23,563 nucleotides of DNA from Paludibacteraceae bacterium (GTDB lineage: Bacteria > Bacteroidota > Bacteroidia > Bacteroidales > Paludibacteraceae): NCBI GenBank assembly GCA_017560605.1, contig JAFZEQ010000067.1:1-23563 (forward strand), written 5' to 3'. The stretch's first letter is position 1. The number at the start of each line of letters is the position of its first letter. A model generated the notes under the pieces. It was not told the origin of the DNA. It made no database searches and worked only from the letters and a program-made list of their open reading frames with translations. This document shows positions 1 through 7,903 of the stretch, piece by piece. A program made the position numbers and the translations under genes.

Positions 1-10
1 ATATTTTTAT

Positions 11-18
11 TACCTTTG
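11..18 (+). promoter_or_regulatory. Bacteroidetes -7 promoter box of the first glycosidase-amidase unit
   Basis: TACCTTTG matches the Bacteroidetes -7 consensus TAnnTTTG and lies 47 bases before the ATG at 66. The matching -33 element would fall before base 1, so only half of the promoter is visible. Bases 3-18 are identical to 5525-5540 upstream of the second unit, which supports both being real promoters and part of the duplicated segment. Confidence 0.7.
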
Positions 19-65
19 TGCGCTAAATTTATAACACACGAATTTAACCACAAAATTTATACACC

Positions 66-2390
66 ATGAAGAGATTTTTACTTAGTATTTTAAGTCTTTT
101 GTGTATAGCATCATCTTATGCTATATCACTTAATGGAGTAGAGTATACCATCGATACTCTATCTATGTTCCCTGCCGGTCCTGGTACAACGTACTATGAA
201 CTACGCCTCCTCCGTGCGGATAATGGAAAAGGCCGTCTAGATGCCTTCCTTCTAGCAGTAGACACTCGCGATCCTTATGTGAAAGTTGAGCAAGTGTTAG
301 GTACTGGTAAAATTACAGGTACAGAAACTCCATCTAAAATGGCAACTCGTAGCACTACAGAGAACAAAATCTTCTTTGCAGGAGCTAATGGTGACTTCTT
401 TACAACCCAAGATGATCAATCTACATCTGCGTATCATGAGGTAGGCTTACCTGTTAGTACAACTATTGTAAATAACGAATACGCTCATACACCTATTGCT
501 AATCGTACCAAGCGACGCTTAGGTGCTATAGATGCAGATGGCAAAGGCATCACCGCTAACAAGCATTCTATTTCAATGAATCTTGTTCTTGCTGATACTA
601 CTCTTGAAATCAAACATGCCAACTATTTACGTAAAGACAACGAATTGGTTCTTTATAATATCCACAATGGTACAACTACTGCTACCAATGCTTATGGTAC
701 TGAGGTGCAAATCCAACTCATGGATGGCGAGAAATGGCAGACCTCTGGTATTATGAGAGCCAAAGTAACTAAGGTAGAAGATCAAGTAGGATCAATGCCT
801 CTCGATAAAGACCATGCAGTACTTTCTGGCCATGGTACGATGGCGACTGAACTCCTTAAACTTAAAGTTGGTGATGAGATTACTCTTGATTTTGAAATCA
901 AATTTGATGATGAATTAGTAAATATTGCACAAGCAATAGGTAGTGACAACTATACTCAAATCCTAGTAAATGGTAAGGTGGCTCAAGATGGTTTCTGGAA
1001 TGAGTTACACCCACGTACAGGTTTTGGTGCATCATATACTCGTGATACAGTATTCATGTTGGTGGTAGATGGCCGTGGTGTAAGTACTGGATGTACCACC
1101 AAGGTATTAGCAGAGATTCTCCAACACTATGGAGCATACAATGCTGTTAACTGGGATGGCGGCGGCAGTTCATGTGTGTACGTCCGTCCTCTTGGTCCTA
1201 TGAATAATGGTTCGGATGGTCAAGAACGTGCCTGCGGCAATGGTATGTTTGCTGTAGCACAAGTGCCTGAAACGGATAATAATATAGTTGCTATTGCACC
1301 TTATATGCCTAACTATTATCTTCCTCGTTACGGTGTGGCGGCTCCTCAGTTCTTAGGATATAACAAGTATGGTGTTCTCGTAGAAACCAATGTGACAGGC
1401 GTGCAACTCTCATGCGATCCTCAAGTAGGTGAAATCCTTCCTGATGGTCGTTTCTTGGCATCAGGAGAGAATGGTGGTAAATTGACTGCTACATGGGGAA
1501 GTGTGACAACTGATCTTGATGTACGAATCGTTACTTCTGCACCTATTTCTATTCGTCTAGACTCTGTTCTTTGCGATGCATTGCACCCATATAAAGTTGA
1601 AGTTTTAGGTACTGTTGGAAACAATACAGTTGAAGTATTGGCAGATGCTTTAGAGTGGGAGTCTTTAGATCCTTCTATTGCAACTGTGAATGAAAAAGGT
1701 GAAGTTACAGGCGTTAAGAATGGCCGAGTAGTCGTTGTTGGTACACTTGGCGAATTCTCTGATAGTATCATAGTTGATGTAGAGGTTGCTGAAGCTAATC
1801 AAATTGTATGGGACGACTTCCGCAATGCTGCTTCATGGGAAGTTACAGGCTCTCCTACATCATTCAATCCATCTCTCTCTGTTCCGCAAGATGCTTCTGC
1901 TCCTGTTACATTGAACTTTACTTATGGCTCAGGACGTAACAAGTTCTTGCAGTTGTCTAAAGATTCACTTCTTTACTCATTACCAGAGAAAGTGCTTGTG
2001 CCAATGACTTCTAATGCAGTATTTGAAAAGGTAATTGTGATGATTCGTGCTAACAACTCTACAACCACAGAGCAAATCACTTTCTTAAATGTTGCTGCAA
2101 ATGAGGAACATGTTCTTGAAATAGATGTGAAAGAGCGCTTTGGCGATGATGCAGCTATCTATCCATTGCAATTCTTGTCAGTTAAGATGATTCCTACTAC
2201 TGGAACACCAAATGGCGCATGTTATGTAACCCTTCCTGGTGTTATCGAGGTATTTGCTGAAGGAACTACTGATGTAGATAATATTACATCGTCTCAATCT
2301 ACTACTTTGAAGTATATTAAGAATGGTTCTTTATACATTCAAACTAGTGATAAAACATATGATGTCCTTGGTCAACAAGTAACCAAATGA
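66..2390 (+). CDS. Secreted phosphodiester glycosidase (NAGPA/DUF2233 family), copy 1
   Basis: This 774-residue protein has a signal peptide (about 1-19, ending SYA). The NAGPA/DUF2233 core covers roughly 60-400: GANGDFF at 106-112, HPRTGFG at 315-321, VVDGRG at 333-338 and NWDGGGSS at 362-369 are the family's active-site-type motifs. Known members, such as the human mannose-6-phosphate uncovering enzyme, hydrolyse sugar-phosphodiester links; the bacterial substrate here is unknown. An Ig-like stretch follows (about 405-490), then a BIG2-like domain (about 493-577), a beta-rich region (580-735) and a short terminal module (737-774). The amidase gene at 2413 follows after 22 bases, so the two are almost certainly co-transcribed. 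Compared with the copy at 5587 it has about ten extra residues just after NGDFF. Family assignment is firm; secretion is likely; the substrate is a guess. Confidence 0.85.
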   Translation: MKRFLLSILSLLCIASSYAISLNGVEYTIDTLSMFPAGPGTTYYELRLLRADNGKGRLDAFLLAVDTRDPYVKVEQVLGTGKITGTETPSKMATRSTTENKIFFAGANGDFFTTQDDQSTSAYHEVGLPVSTTIVNNEYAHTPIANRTKRRLGAIDADGKGITANKHSISMNLVLADTTLEIKHANYLRKDNELVLYNIHNGTTTATNAYGTEVQIQLMDGEKWQTSGIMRAKVTKVEDQVGSMPLDKDHAVLSGHGTMATELLKLKVGDEITLDFEIKFDDELVNIAQAIGSDNYTQILVNGKVAQDGFWNELHPRTGFGASYTRDTVFMLVVDGRGVSTGCTTKVLAEILQHYGAYNAVNWDGGGSSCVYVRPLGPMNNGSDGQERACGNGMFAVAQVPETDNNIVAIAPYMPNYYLPRYGVAAPQFLGYNKYGVLVETNVTGVQLSCDPQVGEILPDGRFLASGENGGKLTATWGSVTTDLDVRIVTSAPISIRLDSVLCDALHPYKVEVLGTVGNNTVEVLADALEWESLDPSIATVNEKGEVTGVKNGRVVVVGTLGEFSDSIIVDVEVAEANQIVWDDFRNAASWEVTGSPTSFNPSLSVPQDASAPVTLNFTYGSGRNKFLQLSKDSLLYSLPEKVLVPMTSNAVFEKVIVMIRANNSTTTEQITFLNVAANEEHVLEIDVKERFGDDAAIYPLQFLSVKMIPTTGTPNGACYVTLPGVIEVFAEGTTDVDNITSSQSTTLKYIKNGSLYIQTSDKTYDVLGQQVTK
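1830..1981 (+). repeat. Near-identical tract shared with 7321-7472
   Basis: By eye, these 152 bases differ from 7321-7472 at five positions, all synonymous third-codon changes. The longest exact run is 53 bases (1929-1981). The roughly 200 bases just upstream in the two genes differ heavily, also at synonymous sites. Confidence 0.85.
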
Positions 2391-2412
2391 TAATTATTAA
2401 AAAATAAATATT

Positions 2413-5406
2413 ATGAAAAAAACATTTTTATCTCTTTTAGCAATCTCAGCTGCATTGTTCGTTAATGCAGAGATTCGCGTATTGAGCGATGTTAAGTTAG
2501 GTGAAGGTTATTTTCCTCGCTTTGCCGATGCAGAAACAGTTACTTATCTTGCAGCTGAAAATGCACAATATGTTGCTACTCCAGTAGATCTTAACGCTCA
2601 ATTATCTGTAGACAATGAGAATCTTGATCTCAATCTCTATCGTAATGGCAAGAAAGTTGTATTGAAACCTCATGGTGACGTGAACTACATTTGCGCTTCT
2701 TTGTCACCTGATCAAACTCGCATCCTATTCCGTACGCAAAAAGGTACAGCGATTTGTGATTTGAATGGTAAGGAAATTATCAACCTAGGTCGTGAAATCA
2801 ATGCTCCTGTGTGGTATGGTAATGATTATGTCGTAGGTATGGATAGTGAGCACGATGGATATTTTAATCTTTCAGCTGCTATCGTCATCGCATCTGTAGA
2901 TGGTAAAGAATATAAACAACTTACTGATCCTGCAGGCATGGGTATCTTCCCAAGTGTTGATGCTGTATCTGGTCGTATCGTTTATGGAACAGAGAATGGC
3001 GATATTCGTATGCTTCAACTCAATTTGACAGAGCAACCAATTCGCAAATCTATGCCAAACTTGGTAAAGAAAGTGGATGGTAATCTTCTGGCAGATATGA
3101 AACGCAATGCTAAACGTGCTGCCACTAAAAATGCTTCTGATTACAAGATCTATATTAATCCTGGTCATGGTGGTTGGGATTCTAATGACCGTCTTATGTA
3201 TCTTTATCCTATCTTTGTAAATCAAGTAGTACAAGAGGGATATACTCGTGAGCAAAGTTTCTGGGAGAGTCAATCTAACTTGGATAAAGGTTTGCACCTT
3301 GATTCTATTTTAAGATCACTTGGATTCCAAACAAAAATGTCACGTGTTACCAATACATCAGAGGGTGATATGGATCTCTATGATATTGTTGTTGAGGCTA
3401 ATACTTTCAATTCTGACTTTATGCTTTCTATCCACTCTAATGCAGGTAACCCTTCTAATTATATTCTCCAACTATATTCAGGTATGACTCCGGGTGATAA
3501 TCGTACTTATAGTCATATGCCTACAGCAGCAAACTCTGAGGCAGGCCGTAAAATTACCACTTTGATGGGTGATAACCAATATAGCAATGAGATTAGTTGC
3601 TGGACTCGTGTTCCTATGATCGCTGGTGACAAGACTTTTGCTCGTGATATCATGGGATGGAGTAATGGTTATGGTGTTCTTCGTTGGTTGAATGTGCCTG
3701 GTACTATTTCCGAAGGTATGATGCACGACTATTTGCCTGAAACCTATCGTTTGATGAATATCGATTATAAGTACCAAGAAGCCTTCTATTTTGCTAAGAC
3801 GTTCTACACATGGTTCTGCGATGCTAAATTGCCTAATGGTGCTATTGGCGGTAAGATTTATGATGATTATCAAAAACAAATCTTCCCTGACTACAAAGCA
3901 AATAAGAATACTCGTGACGTCTTCCGTCCAATCCTCAAGGGTGTAGTAGAATTGTGGCAAAATGATCAAAAGATTGCTTCTTATACAACTGATACATTGT
4001 ATAATGGTTGCTATTTCTTCTGGGATCTCAAACCTGGTACATATGTAGTTAAGGCTGTTCCAGAAGGATACTATCCTCAAGAGCAAACATTGGTTGTTGA
4101 GAATGATAAAATTTCATATGCTAACTTTGCATTGACTGCAAAACGTCAAAGTCCACTTGAGGTAATCTCTTATAGCCCACACGTAGAGTTGACTGATAGT
4201 CAGATGGTATCTGTTACAGTGGCTTTGGATTTCAACTGGGATGCTCAAGAGGATAGCACAACAGCTGCTTTCTCTGTTTCTCCTGCTGTTGATGGCAAGG
4301 TTACTTTTGAGGATGGTGGTCGTCGCCTACGCTTTACTCCAACTAAGCGTTTTGAACCAGGTACAGAGTATACTGTTACCTTGGGAACCGGTGCTTGTCA
4401 TCCAGATGTGAACTTTGATAATCATCTTAAAGAGACCTTCTCATTCAAGTTCCGTACTCAAATGCGTGGTAATTTGAAAGTGGTTCAAACTTATCCAGCA
4501 GATGGAGCAGTAGATGTTCCTTTGAATCCTTCATTTATTTCAATCTTCGATGGTAAACTTGCTAACTCGGCTAATAAATACTTCAAGGTATACGATGCAT
4601 CAGGTAATGATATCAGTCCAGTTGCTCGTAATGTGAAACTCAATGCTGCAGCTCCAGAACCTTATGGTTCAGCCCGCTTTGATTTGAAGGCTGGTACATT
4701 GAAGGCTAATTCTACTTACAAGATGGTGATTGGCGCAGAGGTAGCAGATGTGAATGGTGTGATTGTAAATGATCCAGTAACTATTACCTTTACTACTGGC
4801 AACGAGGTTGAACCATCAGTTCCTATGGTTAATACTCTTGACTCTCTCTTCTTTGAGGGCGACAAAGAGAATTCTGTAGGTACATCTTCTGTTTCAACAT
4901 TAATTAATAAAACTTCTAAGTTAGAGGGCTTGGCTTCTAATAAGTTGTCTTACACTTTCTCTGAAGCTAATGGTGAGGCCGTATATGTCGCAGACGATGT
5001 AGCTGCAATTCAAGGTAATAGCCAATCAACTCTAGGTATGTATGTGTTTGCTAACTACTCATTCAATACACTTTATGCGAAATGGGCGGTAGAAGGCGAT
5101 ATTAAGTATACAAAGATTTGTGATCTTGATTATGCAGGATGGCTCTATCAAGAGGCTGATATGTCTGCTCTCCCTGAAGGTGTAGATTACCAATTTATGG
5201 GCTTCAAGTTGGTTCGTGGAACATCTTTCCTCTCTGAATCAGGTGATATTAGTGTTGATGCTATACGTGTACAATTTGAACCATCTACTACAGATGTTGA
5301 GAATGTCGAAATCAATAAGCAAAATAATAAGAGAATTGATAACGGACATATGTATATCATCAAAGATGGAACTGAGTACAATATTCAAGGTGCTACATTG
5401 AAATAA
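2413..5406 (+). CDS. Secreted N-acetylmuramoyl-L-alanine amidase (Amidase_3) with propeller-like and Ig-like domains, copy 1
   Basis: This 997-residue protein is predicted to cleave the bond between MurNAc and the stem peptide of peptidoglycan. It has a signal peptide (1-19, VNA|E). Residues 20-210 hold repeated strand patterns typical of TolB/WD40-like propeller blades. The Amidase_3 core is about 244-470: NPGHGG with zinc ligand H252, a probable second ligand E285 in FWESQSNL, SIHSN with H341, and the catalytic-type E434 in TISEGMMHD. Then come a carboxypeptidase-regulatory-like domain (about 475-578), two Big_5/SbsA-like Ig domains (about 585-681 and 688-796), a beta-sandwich-like region (805-956) and a terminal NG-hYI-G-Y module. 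It is far longer than simple amidases (200-450 residues). The second gene of the unit, it ends at a strong terminator. The N- and C-terminal domain names are inferred by eye; the amidase call is firm. Confidence 0.87.
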   Translation: MKKTFLSLLAISAALFVNAEIRVLSDVKLGEGYFPRFADAETVTYLAAENAQYVATPVDLNAQLSVDNENLDLNLYRNGKKVVLKPHGDVNYICASLSPDQTRILFRTQKGTAICDLNGKEIINLGREINAPVWYGNDYVVGMDSEHDGYFNLSAAIVIASVDGKEYKQLTDPAGMGIFPSVDAVSGRIVYGTENGDIRMLQLNLTEQPIRKSMPNLVKKVDGNLLADMKRNAKRAATKNASDYKIYINPGHGGWDSNDRLMYLYPIFVNQVVQEGYTREQSFWESQSNLDKGLHLDSILRSLGFQTKMSRVTNTSEGDMDLYDIVVEANTFNSDFMLSIHSNAGNPSNYILQLYSGMTPGDNRTYSHMPTAANSEAGRKITTLMGDNQYSNEISCWTRVPMIAGDKTFARDIMGWSNGYGVLRWLNVPGTISEGMMHDYLPETYRLMNIDYKYQEAFYFAKTFYTWFCDAKLPNGAIGGKIYDDYQKQIFPDYKANKNTRDVFRPILKGVVELWQNDQKIASYTTDTLYNGCYFFWDLKPGTYVVKAVPEGYYPQEQTLVVENDKISYANFALTAKRQSPLEVISYSPHVELTDSQMVSVTVALDFNWDAQEDSTTAAFSVSPAVDGKVTFEDGGRRLRFTPTKRFEPGTEYTVTLGTGACHPDVNFDNHLKETFSFKFRTQMRGNLKVVQTYPADGAVDVPLNPSFISIFDGKLANSANKYFKVYDASGNDISPVARNVKLNAAAPEPYGSARFDLKAGTLKANSTYKMVIGAEVADVNGVIVNDPVTITFTTGNEVEPSVPMVNTLDSLFFEGDKENSVGTSSVSTLINKTSKLEGLASNKLSYTFSEANGEAVYVADDVAAIQGNSQSTLGMYVFANYSFNTLYAKWAVEGDIKYTKICDLDYAGWLYQEADMSALPEGVDYQFMGFKLVRGTSFLSESGDISVDAIRVQFEPSTTDVENVEINKQNNKRIDNGHMYIIKDGTEYNIQGATLK

Positions 5407-5431
5407 TAACTGGTATATACAAATACACAAA

Positions 5432-5467
5432 AAAAACTGGGTACACAATATCGTGTTCCCAGTTTTT
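5432..5467 (+). terminator. Intrinsic terminator after the first amidase gene
   Basis: AAAAACTGGG (5432-5441) pairs with CCCAGTTTTT (5458-5467). After one T-T mismatch, ACAC (5443-5446) also pairs with GTGT (5453-5456), leaving a six-base loop. The stem ends in a T run and a T-rich stretch follows. The A run on the left arm would allow weak function on the other strand too. Confidence 0.85.
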
Positions 5468-5508
5468 CTTTTATCTTTTATCTATAAATAATAAACTTTC
5501 GACTAAAA

Positions 5509-5540
5509 TTTGCACACTTGTAAAATTTTTATTACCTTTG
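5509..5540 (+). promoter_or_regulatory. Bacteroidetes -33/-7 promoter of the second glycosidase-amidase unit
   Basis: TTTG at 5509-5512 and TACCTTTG at 5533-5540 are separated by exactly 20 bases, matching the Bacteroidetes sigma-ABfr consensus. The leader to the ATG at 5587 is about 40 bases. This promoter lies just downstream of the terminator at 5432-5467, so copy 2 can be transcribed independently of copy 1. Confidence 0.85.
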
Positions 5541-5586
5541 CAAGCCGATTAGTTGTGCAGAAATTTAATGTCAAATTTTATATATC

Positions 5587-7881
5587 ATGAAAAGAATTTT
5601 ACTTTCTTTAGTTTCTCTATTATGTATAGCATCTTCTTATGCTATATCTTTAAATGGTATCGAGTATACCATCGATACCCTTGCCATGTTCCCTGCAGGT
5701 CCGGGTTCTACTTATTACGAGCTACGCCTCCTTCGTGCAGACAATGGTAAAAGTCGTTTGGATGCTTTTCTATTAGCCGTAGATACACGCGATCCTTATG
5801 TACAAGTTCAACAAGTGTTGGGTAAAAGTAAGGTAACTGGTTGCGAGGTTCCATCTAGTATGGCTAAGCGTAGTACTACTGATAATGAGATTTACTTTGG
5901 TGGTGTCAATGGCGATTTCTTTGCATATGAAGCACCTGTAGGTACTACGATTATTAATAGTCAGTTTGCACTTACACCAGCTGGTTCCGGCGGAGGTCGT
6001 CGTCATGGTGGTATTGATGCTGATGGTAGAGGTGTAACTGCGTATACGCACACTTATTCATTGAAGGTGGAGATGCCTTACGATACAACTCTCACCATTC
6101 ATCATGTGAATGATTACCGTGATGAAAATCAGTTGGTACTTTTTAACCATCATCTAGGAACGACTACAGGTTCTAATGCGTATGGTACCGAGGTAAAAAT
6201 CCAATTGCTAGAAGGCGAAACTTGGAAAACAACCGGTACTATGAAAGCCAAAGTGCTTGCAAAGGAGGAAAATGTGGGTTCAATGCCTTTGGCAGCCGAT
6301 TATGCGGTCCTTTCAGGTCATGGTTCTATGCAAAAAGAGTTGAATAAACTCAATGTTGGTGATGAAATAACACTCTCGTTTGAGATGCGTCTCGATGATG
6401 AACTTGTTAATGTGGCACAATTGATAGGTGGCGACCACTATGAGGCTATGATTCTTGATGATGGCAAAGTGGCACAATCTGGTTTCTGGAATGAGTTGCA
6501 CCCTCGTACCGGTTTTGGTGTTTCTCAAACTCGTGATACCGTATTTATGATTGTTGTAGATGGTCGTGGTGCCAGTGTTGGTTGTACTACTAAAGTAATG
6601 GCGGAGATTCTCAAACATCATGGTGCTTGGAATGCTGTCAACTGGGATGGTGGCGGAAGTTCATGTATGTATATCCGTCCATTTGATCAAATGAATAATG
6701 GTTCTGATGGTAAGGAACGTGCCGTTACTAATGCTATGTTTGCTGTAGCTCATGTGCCAGAAGTAGATAATACTGTAGTTTCTATTGCTCCATATATGCC
6801 TAACTATTACCTTCCTCGTTACGGTGTAGCGGCTCCTCAATTCTTGGGATATAATAAGTATGGTGTTTTAGTGGAACCTAATGTAACAGGTGTACAACTT
6901 TCTTGCGATCCTGAAGTGGGTGAAGTTTTAGAAGATGGTCGTTTCTTGGCTTCTGGTGAGAAAGGTGGTAAGTTGGTGGCAACCTGGGGTGATGTGACAA
7001 CTGAATTAGATGTACGTATCATTGCTTCTGCTCCTATTGAAATTCGATTGGACTCAGTTCTGTGCGACTCTTATCATCCATACAAGGTCGAAGTGATTGG
7101 TACCGTAGGTAATAATACCGTTGAGATTCTATCGGATGCATTGACTTGGACATCAGAAGATCCAACAATAGCAGCTATCAATGAAAATGGTGAAATCGTA
7201 GGATTGAAAAATGGTAGAACAACAGTTACAGGTCGACTAGGTACCTTCTACGATAGAATAATCGTAGATGTTGAGGTTGCTAGTGCGAGTAAAATGGTTT
7301 GGGATGATTTCCGTGATGTTGCTTCATGGGAAGTTACAGGCTCTCCTACATCATTCAACCCATCTCTCTCTGTTCCTCAGGATGCTTCTGCTCCTGTTAC
7401 TTTGAACTTTACTTATGGTTCAGGACGTAACAAGTTCTTGCAGTTGTCTAAAGATTCACTTCTTTACTCATTGCCAGAAAAGATACTTGTACCTATAACT
7501 ACTAATGCAGTCTTTGAAAAAGTAATTGTGATGATTCGTGCTAATAATTCTACAACGACAGAGCAAATCACTTTCCTAAATACTGCGGCAAACGAGGAGA
7601 ATGTTCTTGAGATTGATGTGAAAGAGCGTTTTGGCGATGATGTAGCAATTTATCCATTGCGATTCTTGTCTCTAAAGATGATTCCTACTACAGGAACACC
7701 AAATGGCGCATGTTATGTAACCCTTCCTGGTATTATAGAGGTGTTTGCAGAAGGAACTACTGATGTAGATAATATTACATCGTCTCAATCTACTACTATG
7801 AAGTATATTAAGAATGGTTCTCTATACATCCAAACTGGTGATAAAATATTTGATGTTTTGGGACAACAAGTAACCAAGTAA
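5587..7881 (+). CDS. Secreted phosphodiester glycosidase (NAGPA/DUF2233 family), copy 2
   Basis: A 764-residue paralogue of the protein at 66 with the same layout: signal peptide 1-19 (SYA|I), NAGPA/DUF2233 core about 60-390, Ig-like and BIG2-like domains, a beta-rich C-terminal region and the short terminal module. The core motifs are intact: VNGDFF at 107-112, HPRTGFG at 305-311, VVDGRG at 323-328 and NWDGGGSS at 352-359. It differs from copy 1 mainly after NGDFF, where it is about ten residues shorter and has a Gly-rich GSGGGRRHGG run (133-142), so substrate entry could differ. Codons in the first two thirds are well diverged from copy 1, but the last quarter is unusually similar. The amidase gene at 7904 follows after 22 bases, the same spacing as in copy 1. 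Both copies look functional. Confidence 0.85.
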   Translation: MKRILLSLVSLLCIASSYAISLNGIEYTIDTLAMFPAGPGSTYYELRLLRADNGKSRLDAFLLAVDTRDPYVQVQQVLGKSKVTGCEVPSSMAKRSTTDNEIYFGGVNGDFFAYEAPVGTTIINSQFALTPAGSGGGRRHGGIDADGRGVTAYTHTYSLKVEMPYDTTLTIHHVNDYRDENQLVLFNHHLGTTTGSNAYGTEVKIQLLEGETWKTTGTMKAKVLAKEENVGSMPLAADYAVLSGHGSMQKELNKLNVGDEITLSFEMRLDDELVNVAQLIGGDHYEAMILDDGKVAQSGFWNELHPRTGFGVSQTRDTVFMIVVDGRGASVGCTTKVMAEILKHHGAWNAVNWDGGGSSCMYIRPFDQMNNGSDGKERAVTNAMFAVAHVPEVDNTVVSIAPYMPNYYLPRYGVAAPQFLGYNKYGVLVEPNVTGVQLSCDPEVGEVLEDGRFLASGEKGGKLVATWGDVTTELDVRIIASAPIEIRLDSVLCDSYHPYKVEVIGTVGNNTVEILSDALTWTSEDPTIAAINENGEIVGLKNGRTTVTGRLGTFYDRIIVDVEVASASKMVWDDFRDVASWEVTGSPTSFNPSLSVPQDASAPVTLNFTYGSGRNKFLQLSKDSLLYSLPEKILVPITTNAVFEKVIVMIRANNSTTTEQITFLNTAANEENVLEIDVKERFGDDVAIYPLRFLSLKMIPTTGTPNGACYVTLPGIIEVFAEGTTDVDNITSSQSTTMKYIKNGSLYIQTGDKIFDVLGQQVTK
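7321..7472 (+). repeat. Near-identical tract shared with 1830-1981
   Basis: Partner of the tract at 1830-1981. A second exact run of 48 bases lies downstream (7750-7797 matching 2259-2306), so homogenisation may reach towards the gene end in patches. Confidence 0.85.
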
Positions 7882-7903
7882 AATATATCTAAATTTATAT
7901 TAT

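Larger units (their letters stand above)
3..5467 (+). repeat. Tandem duplicated glycosidase-amidase unit, copy A
   Basis: From the shared promoter core (bases 3-18) to the terminator, this segment is collinear with 5525-10957: promoter, glycosidase, 22-base gap, amidase, terminator with an ACAC/GTGTTCCC stem. The copies are diverged in sequence but not in layout, so the duplication is not recent. The left edge may lie before base 1. Confidence 0.8.

Noticed and set aside
3478..4086. A 202-codon open frame on the minus strand, and a similar one at 8834-9367.
   Set aside because: Both lie antisense to the conserved amidase core, have odd Ile/Thr-rich composition with no recognisable domain, and occur at matching places in the two copies only because the sense genes are similar.
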